A model generated the notes under the pieces. The model made no database searches and was not told where the DNA came from. It saw nothing but the letters and a program-made list of their open reading frames with translations. This document shows positions 18,635 through 26,657 of a stretch of DNA of 54,417 bases, one piece after another. A program made the translations under genes and the position numbers. Source of the DNA: Acidobacteriota bacterium (GTDB taxonomy: Bacteria > Acidobacteriota > UBA6911); NCBI GenBank assembly GCA_016929335.1, contig JAFGIY010000060.1:1-54417 (forward strand). Reading direction: 5' to 3'. Within the stretch, counting starts at the first letter, position 1. Each line of letters opens with the position of its first letter.

Positions 18635-19414
18635 ATGCCCATACATCCAACAGCAATTGTCGATGACTCGTGTGAAATATCAGCCGATGCACAGATAGGT
18701 CCTTATTGCATCATCGGACCGCATACCCGCATTGGCGCCGGCAGCAGGCTGGATTCGCATATCACCATTCAGGGATGGACGACGATCGGAGAACGGTGCC
18801 ATTTCTACAGCCACTGCTCTGTCGGAACCGATCCCCAGGATCTGAAATACAAGGGCGAGACAACCAGGCTTCAGATCGGAAACGATAACGTCTTCCGTGA
18901 ATTTGTCTCTTTAAATCGAGGCACCCGCGGAGGTCATGGAGTCACCGTCATCGGCAACAACAATTTTCTCATGGCATACAGCCATGTAGCGCACGACTGC
19001 ACCGTAGGCGACTACGTGATTATGGCCAACGCGGCCACGCTTGCAGGACACGTTCTGGTAGGAGATCATGCAACTGTCGGCGCCTTTTCCGCAGTACATC
19101 AGTTCTGCCGCGTCGGCCCGCATTCGTTTATCGGCGGCTTTTCGGTCATCACCCGCGATGCACTCCCTTATATCAAAACTGTCGGCGCCCGCAACGAAGC
19201 AAAAATCTACGGCATCAACACGATCGGTTTGCAGCGCAAAGGCTTTTCCGAGCAATCCATCACGGAGCTGAAGCAATTCTATAGAATTTGTTTTCGCTCC
19301 AACCTGAATACCGGCGACGCTCTGGCGAAAACCGGAGAAAGGCAATGGACGGCGCCCGAAATATCGATCCTCGTTCAGTTCATGGAAAGTTCCGAACGGG
19401 GATTCATCCGGTAA
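18635..19414 (+). CDS. lpxA: UDP-N-acetylglucosamine acyltransferase LpxA
   Basis: A 259-residue left-handed parallel beta-helix protein. Hexapeptide repeats start with HPTAIVDDSCEISADAQIG. The catalytic His lies in AYSHVAHDCTVG, and the C-terminal helical part contains NTIGLQRKGFS. LpxA transfers a 3-hydroxyacyl chain to UDP-GlcNAc, the first step of lipid A synthesis. Where a dehydrogenase/aminotransferase pair makes it, UDP-GlcNAc3N can be the acceptor instead; the Gfo/Idh gene downstream makes that possibility worth noting. The stop codon is followed after 3 nt by an ATTCGA heptad repeat. Confidence 0.95.
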   Translation: MPIHPTAIVDDSCEISADAQIGPYCIIGPHTRIGAGSRLDSHITIQGWTTIGERCHFYSHCSVGTDPQDLKYKGETTRLQIGNDNVFREFVSLNRGTRGGHGVTVIGNNNFLMAYSHVAHDCTVGDYVIMANAATLAGHVLVGDHATVGAFSAVHQFCRVGPHSFIGGFSVITRDALPYIKTVGARNEAKIYGINTIGLQRKGFSEQSITELKQFYRICFRSNLNTGDALAKTGERQWTAPEISILVQFMESSERGFIR

Positions 19415-19417
19415 CGG

Positions 19418-19576
19418 ATTCGAGATTCGAAATTCGAGATTCGAAATTACAACAATCGATATCGGGTCCGGAATCTTTAGCCGGTCAACTAATCCAAAAT
19501 GAGAAATTCGAGATAACTAATTGACACTAAAATATTTCTTTTTGATCCCGAATCCCGAATTTCGAATTTCGAATCC
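19418..19576. repeat. Heptad-repeat inverted pair, ATTCGAR family, lpxA-lpxI spacer
   Basis: The left arm (19418-19450) is ATTCGAG/ATTCGAA alternating G, A, G, A. The right arm (19545-19576) is its inverse with small changes. About 95 nt lie between, holding a further partial unit. The element starts 3 nt after the lpxA stop and ends 3 nt before the lpxI ATG, so it occupies the whole spacer. Confidence 0.8.
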
Positions 19577-19578
19577 TT

Positions 19579-20403
19579 ATGTCTGAAAAATATGGTTTGA
19601 TTGCCGGCAACGGCCGGTTTCCTTTCCTCGTTCTCCAGTCTGCCCGTCGGCAGGGGATCGATGTGGTGGTTGCAGCCATCAAAGAGGAAACTTTCGCCGA
19701 AATCGAATCCTGCGGATATCCCCTTCATTGGCTGGGATTGGGAGAACTGGGCAAGCTGATCCGGCTTTTCAGGGAATCCGGCGTTCAGAAAGCCATCATG
19801 GCGGGGCAGGTGAAGCATGTACAAATATTCGGATCTTCGTTTCCCGATCTGACCATGATCCGTATGCTCGCCGGCTTGAAACAGAAAAACACAGATTCGC
19901 TGATCGGAGGGGTAGCGCGGATTCTCGAAGAGAATGGAATTTCGCTGGTTGATTCCACCATGCTGCTGAAACCTCACCTGGCTCCGCTGGGGATTCTGAC
20001 AAAGCGGGGTCTCAGTTCTTCGGAAAAATCCGACGTGGACTATGGGAGGCCGATCGCGCGTCAGATCGCTTCGCTCGATATCGGACAGACTATCGTCGTA
20101 AGAGATCGAGCCGTTGTGGCAGTGGAAGCTATGGAAGGCACCGATGCCGTTATCCGGCGCGCCGGAGAGCTGGGCAACAGAAGAAACCTGACCGTGATCA
20201 AGGTAAGCAAACCCAGACAGGATATGCGCTTCGATATACCCGTCATCGGGCTTACCACCCTGGAAAACATGATCGCTTCGGGAGCCAGTGCGCTCATTAT
20301 TGATGCTCAGCGCACACTCCTATTCGACAGAGAAAAAGTCGTGGAAGTGGCCGACAACAACGATATTGCCATTGTTGGCATGGAACCTTTTATTGATGAT
20401 TGA
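19579..20403 (+). CDS. lpxI: UDP-2,3-diacylglucosamine pyrophosphatase LpxI (DUF1009)
   Basis: A 274-residue LpxI-family protein, one of the alternatives to LpxH. It cleaves UDP-2,3-diacylglucosamine to lipid X and UMP. Family features are the N-terminal YGLIAGNGRFPFLVLQSARR, the middle GLSSSEKSDVDYGRPIA, and the C-terminal segment FDIPVIGLTTLENM followed by ALIIDAQRTLLFDRE. The last residues (FIDD) and the TGA stop fall in an AATCGTA heptad arm. lpxB is not downstream; a Gfo/Idh gene follows, as in Geobacter-type clusters. Confidence 0.93.
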   Translation: MSEKYGLIAGNGRFPFLVLQSARRQGIDVVVAAIKEETFAEIESCGYPLHWLGLGELGKLIRLFRESGVQKAIMAGQVKHVQIFGSSFPDLTMIRMLAGLKQKNTDSLIGGVARILEENGISLVDSTMLLKPHLAPLGILTKRGLSSSEKSDVDYGRPIARQIASLDIGQTIVVRDRAVVAVEAMEGTDAVIRRAGELGNRRNLTVIKVSKPRQDMRFDIPVIGLTTLENMIASGASALIIDAQRTLLFDREKVVEVADNNDIAIVGMEPFIDD

Positions 20404-20460
20404 CGATTTCTCCATTTGAGGCTTTTCAATCGTAAATCGTCAATCGTAAATCGTAAATCC
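20392..20460. repeat. Heptad-repeat hairpin, AATCGTA family, lpxI-gfo spacer
   Basis: The left arm (20392-20409) contains the lpxI stop codon. The right arm (20429-20460) reads AATCGTA, AATCGTC, AATCGTA, AATCGTA, AATCC. Sixteen of 18 positions pair across a ~20-nt loop. It ends 12 nt before the chosen start of the next gene, whose open frame runs back into the right arm. Confidence 0.8.
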
Positions 20461-20472
20461 GGAGTGCCCTGG

Positions 20473-21432
20473 ATGGATAAAATTCGAGTTGGAGTCATTG
20501 GCGTAGGCGCGCTGGGTCGTCATCATGCCCGTGTCTATTCTTCCCTGCCCGACACGGAGCTGGTCGGAGTGGTGGATACGTTCCCCGGCAGGGCGGAAGA
20601 GGTCGCCGGTCCTCTTGGGACCAAGGCGTTTCCCAGCTATGCCGATCTGTTCGGGAAAGTGGATGCTGTCAGTATTGCAACACCCACAATACTGCATGCC
20701 GAAATCGGGGAGCGTTTTTTGCATGAAGGCATCCATGTTCTTGTAGAAAAGCCGATTTCGCACACGCTGGAGGATGCGGACCGGCTGATCCGGGCTGCAA
20801 AGCAGAACGATCGCGTTTTGCAGGTCGGACATTTGGAGCGTTTTAATCCCGCGGTTCAACGGCTGCGTGAAATCGTGCATAGCCCCCGCTTTTTTGAGAC
20901 TCATCGGCTGGGCCTGTTTTCGCCTCGCAGTCTCGACATCGACGTCATCCTGGATCTGATGATCCACGATCTGGACATCATCTGCCTGCTTGTCGCCTCT
21001 CCGGTAGTTCAAGTGAGTGCCGTCGGCATCGCCATCCTGACTAATCGAATCGACATTGCCAACGCGCGAATCCATTTCGAAGACGGATGCGTGGCCAACG
21101 TAACCGCCAGCCGCGTATCCATGGAAAAAATCCGGAAGCTCCGGCTGTTTCAAAAACAGGAATATATTTCGCTGGATTACACGCGGCAGGACGTTGCGAT
21201 ATACAGTCTGAGGCACAATCCCGGCGGCGGCATCCCGGAGATTGTCGGACGCACATTAACTCCGGAGAAAAGGGAACCGCTGCAGCTGGAATTGAATTCA
21301 TTCCTGATGGCTGCTCGTGGAACAGAGTCCGTGGAATGCAGCGGTGAAGAGGGGCGCAAAGCGCTTGCATTGGCTCTTCAAATACTGGCGCAAGCCGAAA
21401 AAGCTCAAGCTCGTGAAATTGACAGACCTTAG
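20473..21432 (+). CDS. Gfo/Idh/MocA family oxidoreductase, lipid A cluster type
   Basis: A 319-residue NAD(P)-dependent dehydrogenase. The Rossmann motif is VGVIGVGALGRHHARVY, the family EKP motif is present (HVLVEKPISHTLEDADR), and LQVGHLERFNPAVQ lies in the active-site region. Members placed after lpxI are common in Desulfobacterota. Relatives (GnnA) oxidise UDP-GlcNAc at C3 to prepare UDP-GlcNAc3N, which would give amide-linked lipid A; no GnnB-like aminotransferase is in the window, so this is only a suggestion. The start at ATG 20473 excludes a 19-residue repeat-encoded extension. The gene ends in TAGCCCGC, the shared stop motif. Confidence 0.85.
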   Translation: MDKIRVGVIGVGALGRHHARVYSSLPDTELVGVVDTFPGRAEEVAGPLGTKAFPSYADLFGKVDAVSIATPTILHAEIGERFLHEGIHVLVEKPISHTLEDADRLIRAAKQNDRVLQVGHLERFNPAVQRLREIVHSPRFFETHRLGLFSPRSLDIDVILDLMIHDLDIICLLVASPVVQVSAVGIAILTNRIDIANARIHFEDGCVANVTASRVSMEKIRKLRLFQKQEYISLDYTRQDVAIYSLRHNPGGGIPEIVGRTLTPEKREPLQLELNSFLMAARGTESVECSGEEGRKALALALQILAQAEKAQAREIDRP

Positions 21433-21477
21433 CCCGCTTTTCTATACTTCTGAACAGTCCACGAGTGGAGCGCGCTG

Positions 21478-22488
21478 ATGTTCGATTATGTCATTGACAG
21501 CAATCAGAACCGGAGAAGGAGGAACCGCATTGAATTATTCTTTGTCGGCAGCTGCCTTCTCCACTTCCTGATGATTGCCGCGCTAATCGAATACCCCCAA
21601 TTATTACGTGGAGGAATGTATCACCGCTTCTCCCCCCTCGCATGGTTGTCAGACAGCCTGACGCCAAAGCCAAAGGACGACAGCGAGAATTGGCGCACCG
21701 TTGCGGTGCTGAAGCCACAATCCAAAATGATGGCGCCCTCGGCCGCTACGCTGAAAAGATATCTGTATGATTGGGACAAAAAACGCACGGGCAACGAAGC
21801 ACCCCCGATCCGTATCCGTTTTGGCGATGAACAGAAAGCCGCTATCAATAATCTGCCACCCGTGCCCCGAATCAGGGAGGAGCCTAAATTGCCCCGGATC
21901 TCGGCGCCTGCAAATGAGTCTGCTGCGGCCGCTACAAGCGGACTGCAGCAGGAGGGGGCGTTGGAATCCCTCGCAAAAATGAGAGTAGATCCGGCGCAAG
22001 GAAGGAAGGAATCCATTATTATGCCCGCGCCTCAGCCTCCGCCGGATAGCGGGACGGCCGGCAAAACTTCTCCAAGCTCGATTCCAAAAGGAGTAAAGCA
22101 GCCCCCCGGCGCATTACCCGATCCATCGGGAGGGCTGAAGATTTTTGAAAGCGAACAAAAAGCGATTCACAGTCCCGACAGTGGGCTGTTTGATACGAAG
22201 GGATTCCCGTTGGGAGAATACGTCAACATCATCAAGGAACGCATCAAGGGAAATTGGTTTATCCCTTCCAATCTTCAGAATTTTCAGGGACACACAACTA
22301 TTGTTTTTTATATCGATAAGGACGGACGATATACAAATGCCCGCATTGTTACGAAGTCGGGCAGTAATTCATTCGATAATGCCGCGTTAATGGCCGTCAT
22401 CACGTCCGATCCCTTCCCTCCATTGCCTGAGGGTTTTCCCGGCAATCACATTGGTGCCAAGTTTGTTCTTTCGTGGAACGAACCTTAG
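21478..22488 (+). CDS. TonB-like protein with C-terminal TonB domain
   Basis: A 336-residue protein with the TonB plan. A short cytoplasmic start is followed by one membrane helix at about residues 20-37 (FFVGSCLLHFLMIAALI), then a long Pro/Ser-rich periplasmic linker. The C-terminal domain (about 245-336) has FPLGEYVNIIKERIKGNW, then GRYTNARIVTKSGSNSFDNAAL and DPFPPLPEGFP. These are typical of TonB/TolA-type domains. It may energise outer-membrane transport or act in envelope assembly. No exbB/exbD is adjacent. The product is co-directional with the lipid A genes and runs 10 nt ahead of the SpoIID-like gene. Confidence 0.85.
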   Translation: MFDYVIDSNQNRRRRNRIELFFVGSCLLHFLMIAALIEYPQLLRGGMYHRFSPLAWLSDSLTPKPKDDSENWRTVAVLKPQSKMMAPSAATLKRYLYDWDKKRTGNEAPPIRIRFGDEQKAAINNLPPVPRIREEPKLPRISAPANESAAAATSGLQQEGALESLAKMRVDPAQGRKESIIMPAPQPPPDSGTAGKTSPSSIPKGVKQPPGALPDPSGGLKIFESEQKAIHSPDSGLFDTKGFPLGEYVNIIKERIKGNWFIPSNLQNFQGHTTIVFYIDKDGRYTNARIVTKSGSNSFDNAALMAVITSDPFPPLPEGFPGNHIGAKFVLSWNEP

Positions 22489-22498
22489 GAGCCTGCGC

Positions 22499-24943
22499 GT
22501 GAGTCGTTTGAATCCCAAATCTGTGGAGCGTCCGCGTAGAACCGATCTTCCCGGATTCAAAAACCCGGCGGCGCTGTGGTTCGTCTGCTCGATATTGCTT
22601 CTTATCGTATGGACGGCCGGCTGCGGAGGGCGGAAAACCAAAGTTAAGCGCCCGCAACCCTCACCGGCGACCACGGCTTCAATCCCAAAAGCGGGACCGG
22701 CGAAGAAGCCCACTCCCGAGTTGCCGCCGAAGCCGGTTATTGAAAAACCATCGGAGACGATTGCAACCGGCAAAGCTGCGCCGATAGAATACGCACCCGG
22801 CCCACTCATAAGAATCGGATTGACCACAACCGTAAGGGAGGTTCGCATTTCCTCTTCCGGCAATTATCTCTTCATGGAGAAGCGGCCTGAAGCTTCGCAG
22901 CAAACGGTCCAGGGTGAAATTCAGATTCGAGTGGAACAGGAAACGGATGCAAAATCGCCGGTCTACCGGATCCAGGTTGCGTCTTTTTCCAATGCAGATG
23001 CCGCAGAGGAGTTGAGAAGAACACTGGAGGACACGCTGGATGTGCCCGTCATCGTCCGTGAGAATTCCGAGACAGGTACCAATCAGGTTCGGGCAGGAGA
23101 ATTTAATGAAAAGGATGAGGCACAACCGTTACTGAAAAATCTGATCGAATCGGGATATCGCGATGCCTTCCTGGTTAAGGAAGACATTTCATCAGGAAAG
23201 GGCCGGCTCATATTGGCTCTGCGCGGGCAAAACGATTTGTTCCAGCTCAGCCGGACGGGATTCCTGATCCAGCCGTCGTCCGGCGCGGACTTTCTCCGTC
23301 TGGATGGGAAACCGTATCGGGGTCTGCTCGATATCTTTCTGAACAAGAATGGACGGATGACCGTGGTTAACCAGGTGGGAACGGAAGAATACCTGCTCGG
23401 TGTCGTCCCCGCCGAAATCAGTCCAACTTCCTATCCCGAATATGACGCGTGGGCAGCGCTGGCAATAGCTGCGCGGACCTATGCGCTGAGTAATCTCGGG
23501 AGATACCGCTCCGAAGGCTTCGATCTCAGCGACGACACAAATACGCAGGTTTACGAAGGAGTATCCGTAGAAAAAGATGAAACGAACGAAGCCGTGCGAC
23601 GGACGTCGGGGCTTGCTGTTTACTACGACGACAAACTCATTAATGCAATGTACATGTCCACATGCGGGGGAAGAACCGAGGATTTCTCCAACGTATACGA
23701 TGCTCCTGAAGTGCCCTACCTGAAAAGCGTTTTTTGCACGATTGAAAGCGGGCCTGAAAAGGGCGCGACGGTCCTTGAAAGCAGACACGATCTGGATGGA
23801 TCCGTTCTGTCTGATGACGGGAGCATCGCCAATCGCAACATCGAGTTCGCCCGCGTTCTTGGATTAATTGGAAACGATTCCAATCTGTCGCAGGATTTCC
23901 TTACGGGCCCGGCGCGACGGGATGAAATAATCCGCTGGCTCGATAAAGCCGGACATATTGCCGGGAAAAAGCAGGCCGATGATCCGCCCGTCCCGGCAGA
24001 TCTGGAAACTCGGGCCGGCTTCCTTCAGTATGCCGCTGAATCGTTTTTCGGCGCAGACGAAATTCAGCGAAAGCTATCCAGAAGAGATCTGGACTATTAT
24101 ATCGGCAATCTTAGAGACGGAGATTCCGTACCGGCCTCCGCCCGATATGCGCTTGCGTACCTGATGCAGGCAGGCTTGTGGCGCTCGAATTCCGATAACA
24201 CGGCCCGGCCGGATGGTTTAATTCGGCGGAGTGATGCAATTTTCCTGCTTCTTAATTGGATTGAATCCGTTCGCCCGGACATTCTGCAGAAAGGCTTATT
24301 TGTAACAGCCCGGCAACGGGATGGAGAACGTGTCATCAGCATCAAAAGGGGGAATCGTGCTCAGGAATTCCGGCTCTCGGAAAATCCATGCATGTTCAGG
24401 CTGGACGGAGGACGGACGACGCCCGTCAGCAGTCTGAAAATCCTCGGCAATGAAAAAGTAACGTTTCATGTCGGGCCCTCGGATGCGATCGATTTTCTCG
24501 AGGTCGAGTTGAGCCCGAACGGGGCTTCCAGCGACCGTTATTCGCCGGCTTTCAGCTGGGACGTCACTCTTACCCATGCTGTCGTCGGGGAAAGGTTGCG
24601 CCCTCTGGCGGGTAATATCGGTCAGTTCCAGGATCTGAAACCGGCGCGCCTCGGGAATTCGGGAAGGGTGGTGCAGGTTCAAGTCATCGGAAGCCGCAGA
24701 TCTGTTGTATTGAACGGATATAAGGTAAGAGGCGCGCTGAAACTGAAAGATACCCTGTACACCATCACGCGTGATACCAGATCCGACGGCAGCATCGCCA
24801 GTTTTACATTTCACGGGAGAGGCTACGGTCATGGTGTCGGGCTATGCCAGGTCGGTGCATTTGGCATGGCACGGGCCGGGCATGGGTACGAAGAGATACT
24901 CAAGACCTATTATCAGGGCGTGGAAATTAAAAAAGCATATTGA
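22499..24943 (+). CDS. Lipoprotein with SPOR and SpoIID domains
   Basis: An 814-residue protein. The N-terminal hydrophobic segment ends in WTAGC with Cys42 as the likely lipidation site, after an unusually long basic n-region. A SPOR domain lies at about residues 155-225 (VYRIQVASFSNADAAEELRR). The SpoIID core covers about 270-430 (EEYLLGVVPAEISPTSYPEYDAWAA, TYALSN, MSTCGGRTEDFSNVY). The C-terminal SpoIID block is FHGRGYGHGVGLCQVGAFG. SpoIID proteins are lytic transglycosylases acting on peptidoglycan denuded of stem peptides; the Glu in PAEISP is the expected catalytic residue. SPOR domains bind the same denuded glycan at division sites. GTG 22499 has TAGGAG at 22486-22491. A ~200-residue central insert between the two SpoIID blocks is unassigned. 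Confidence 0.85.
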   Translation: MSRLNPKSVERPRRTDLPGFKNPAALWFVCSILLLIVWTAGCGGRKTKVKRPQPSPATTASIPKAGPAKKPTPELPPKPVIEKPSETIATGKAAPIEYAPGPLIRIGLTTTVREVRISSSGNYLFMEKRPEASQQTVQGEIQIRVEQETDAKSPVYRIQVASFSNADAAEELRRTLEDTLDVPVIVRENSETGTNQVRAGEFNEKDEAQPLLKNLIESGYRDAFLVKEDISSGKGRLILALRGQNDLFQLSRTGFLIQPSSGADFLRLDGKPYRGLLDIFLNKNGRMTVVNQVGTEEYLLGVVPAEISPTSYPEYDAWAALAIAARTYALSNLGRYRSEGFDLSDDTNTQVYEGVSVEKDETNEAVRRTSGLAVYYDDKLINAMYMSTCGGRTEDFSNVYDAPEVPYLKSVFCTIESGPEKGATVLESRHDLDGSVLSDDGSIANRNIEFARVLGLIGNDSNLSQDFLTGPARRDEIIRWLDKAGHIAGKKQADDPPVPADLETRAGFLQYAAESFFGADEIQRKLSRRDLDYYIGNLRDGDSVPASARYALAYLMQAGLWRSNSDNTARPDGLIRRSDAIFLLLNWIESVRPDILQKGLFVTARQRDGERVISIKRGNRAQEFRLSENPCMFRLDGGRTTPVSSLKILGNEKVTFHVGPSDAIDFLEVELSPNGASSDRYSPAFSWDVTLTHAVVGERLRPLAGNIGQFQDLKPARLGNSGRVVQVQVIGSRRSVVLNGYKVRGALKLKDTLYTITRDTRSDGSIASFTFHGRGYGHGVGLCQVGAFGMARAGHGYEEILKTYYQGVEIKKAY

Positions 24944-24946
24944 ATA

Positions 24947-25017
24947 ATTCGAGATTCGAAATTCGAGATTCGAGATTGAATGCTTGAATTTCGAATCTCG
25001 AATTTCGAATCTCGAAT
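24947..25017. repeat. Heptad-repeat hairpin, ATTCGAR family
   Basis: Two 31-nt arms (24947-24977 and 24987-25017) pair with a single mismatch around a 9-nt loop. The unit is ATTCGAG/ATTCGAA. The element starts 3 nt after the SpoIID-like gene's stop and ends 5 nt before the next small reading frame. It is the best-preserved hairpin of this class in the window. Confidence 0.9.
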
Positions 25018-25022
25018 CGTTT

Positions 25023-25118
25023 ATGAACCGGGTGCGCTCACAAATTCTCGGGATCATTGCGCTGGCTCTGTTATTTCTGCTGCTGGCCGGCATCCGCTAT
25101 TACTTCAAGCTTGGATAG
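25023..25118 (+). CDS. Small single-span membrane protein (31 residues)
   Basis: A 31-codon frame from ATG 25023 to TAG 25116-25118. It encodes a basic N-terminus (MNRVRSQ), one hydrophobic helix (ILGIIALALLFLLLAG) and a short basic C-terminus (IRYYFKLG). The composition follows the positive-inside pattern of a real one-helix membrane protein. It fits exactly between the repeat hairpin and the miaA start, 4 nt before the GTG of miaA. No family is recognised and no clear ribosome site is visible because the upstream sequence is repeat. Conservation ahead of miaA in relatives would confirm it. Confidence 0.6.
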   Translation: MNRVRSQILGIIALALLFLLLAGIRYYFKLG

Positions 25119-25122
25119 GCGT

Positions 25123-26055
25123 GTGTCGAACGAAAAGCCGGGAATCGCTGTTATTGGCCCGACGGCTTCGGGAAAAAGCCGATTGGCATTGGCTTTGGCG
25201 ATTCAGTTCCGCGGGGAGATCGTCAGCTGCGATGCGTTCCAGGTTTATAGGCATATGGATATCGGGACAGCGAAGGTTACTCCAGCTGATCAGAAACAGG
25301 TCCGGCACCATATGATCGACATAGTGGATCCGGACCGGGACTTTTCCGCCGGTGAATACCAGCGGTTGGCGAGACGGGCGGTTCGTGATATCCACGAACG
25401 GGGATTCCTTCCTTTTGTGGCAGGTGGAACAGGCTTTTATCTTCGGGCCCTGATTGAAGGGCTTTTTGAGGGGCCGGCACGAGTTGAAGAATTAAGGATC
25501 AGAATGAAAAATATCATCAGGCGAAAGGGATCGGCAGTCCTTCACCGGGCGCTCAAGCGTGTCGATCCGGAATGCGCCGGACGAATTGCCGAAACGGATG
25601 CCGAACGAATCATTCGAGCATATGAAGTATATCTGGTCACAGGCAAACCCATGTGCTGGTGGCAGGAACAACCCAGAAATGCTTTCCGTGGATTTCGCTG
25701 GCTGAAAATAGGCATAAACCTCCCCAGAGAACAGCTCTATCAGAGAATCAACCAGCGAGTCGATGAGATGTTTGGATGCGGACTGCTGGATGAGACCAGG
25801 AAGCTTTTGGACCAATTCCCCAGAGCATCCCAGGCATTCAAAGCCATCGGGTACCGTCAGGCAGCGGCTCATCTTGAAGGGAACCTTTCTTTGGAGGAGG
25901 CTATTGAGGAAACAAAGAAGGAAAGCCGGCATTATGCAAAACGCCAGATGACCTGGTTTCGTTCGGACCGCGATATTGTCTGGCTGGATGGCCAAAGCGA
26001 TACATCCGCCCTTCTGCAGAGAGCTGTACAACTCGTGACCGGCTTTCTCTCCTAA
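25123..26055 (+). CDS. miaA: tRNA dimethylallyltransferase MiaA
   Basis: A 310-residue P-loop enzyme that adds a dimethylallyl group to A37 of tRNAs reading UNN codons. Walker A is GPTASGKS. The tRNA-substrate region reads CDAFQVYRHMDIGTAK, where most members have DSxQVYR. VAGGTGFYLRALIEGL and the C-terminal RHYAKRQMTWFR are both typical. GTG 25123 is chosen because the upstream frame overlaps the small membrane ORF and is not MiaA-like. hfq, often next to miaA, is absent. Confidence 0.95.
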   Translation: MSNEKPGIAVIGPTASGKSRLALALAIQFRGEIVSCDAFQVYRHMDIGTAKVTPADQKQVRHHMIDIVDPDRDFSAGEYQRLARRAVRDIHERGFLPFVAGGTGFYLRALIEGLFEGPARVEELRIRMKNIIRRKGSAVLHRALKRVDPECAGRIAETDAERIIRAYEVYLVTGKPMCWWQEQPRNAFRGFRWLKIGINLPREQLYQRINQRVDEMFGCGLLDETRKLLDQFPRASQAFKAIGYRQAAAHLEGNLSLEEAIEETKKESRHYAKRQMTWFRSDRDIVWLDGQSDTSALLQRAVQLVTGFLS

Positions 26056-26270
26056 TCCGGCTTGGTACGACGCCGGGATTGAGAATGGAGCGCTGCTTTC
26101 CATTCCTGAACCGGATATCCCTCGAATCTCTTGCCCCAGCACCGGCCCAAATGAGGGCAGCGCTCGCGGCGCTTTATTGGCATTTTCCATGCCAGAACTT
26201 CACCATGTCTCTAATCTTATGAAAGGAAAATATTTATAGCAGGATTGGAGATCTCATCCATAAACTAGCC

Positions 26271-26304
26271 CATAAAAAGTGACGCTCCAGGCTCACTTTT
26301 TATG
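26271..26304. terminator. Hairpin with A/T-rich flanks, possible bidirectional terminator
   Basis: CATAAAAAGTGA and TCACTTTTTATG form a perfect 12-bp stem around a 10-nt loop. The stem carries A5/T5 tracts on its outer side, so transcripts from either direction would end in a U-run. It sits about 215 nt after miaA. Confidence 0.5.
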
Positions 26305-26423
26305 TCGAATTATCCAGTATTTACGGGATCAGGCCGGATCCCGGAGACCAGCATTTGCTGATACAGTTGCGCCAAAACTGGACACCCACAGTGAGCGCGC
26401 AGCGGAGCATATTTTTGATATCT

Positions 26424-26541
26424 CGGAGTCGGGGTCGGAGTCGGTATCGGGGTCGGCTTTTAGCCATGGAGCATTTCCAATTGTGTTCGTACTTAGTATC
26501 ATTTCTGTTCGACCCCGATTCCGATACCGACCCCGACCCCG
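26424..26541. repeat. Hexad-repeat inverted pair, TCGGNN family, upstream of gatB
   Basis: The left arm (26424-26456) is TCGGGG, TCGGAG, TCGGTA, TCGGGG-type hexamers. The right arm (26511-26541) is the inverse and matches about 27 of 31 positions. The loop is ~54 nt. Same family as 3411-3517 and 38746-38832. Confidence 0.8.
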
Positions 26542-26657
26542 AAAAAAATATTCCCTTTGTCGCATATCTTCCCATGTCAACGGCACGCTTGAGGAACTTG
26601 ATAAAACCGGACAATCTAGCTCTAGGACAGAATCAGCCGGAGCCCTATAATAGGCTC

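Larger units (their letters stand above)
26056..26657. other. 602-nt spacer between miaA and gatB
   Basis: No gene is recognised. The spacer contains a 12-bp perfect hairpin (26271-26304) and a hexad inverted repeat (26424-26541). The gatB frame is open upstream across the repeat, but that translation is low-complexity repeat sequence. Confidence 0.6.

Noticed and set aside
24947..25017. CRISPR-like repeats
   Set aside because: Repeat units are 6-9 nt with no spacers; they form facing arms, not regularly spaced repeats, and no cas gene is present.
26340..26400. Possible insertion-sequence remnant near the gatB leader
   Set aside because: An end-like sequence (ACTGGACACC) was noticed, but no transposase fragment, partner end or target duplication is visible.
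26279..26657. Open frames across the gatB leader, including an upstream extension of gatB
   Set aside because: The translation is repeat-derived Ser/Arg low complexity, and a proper GatB start exists at 26658.
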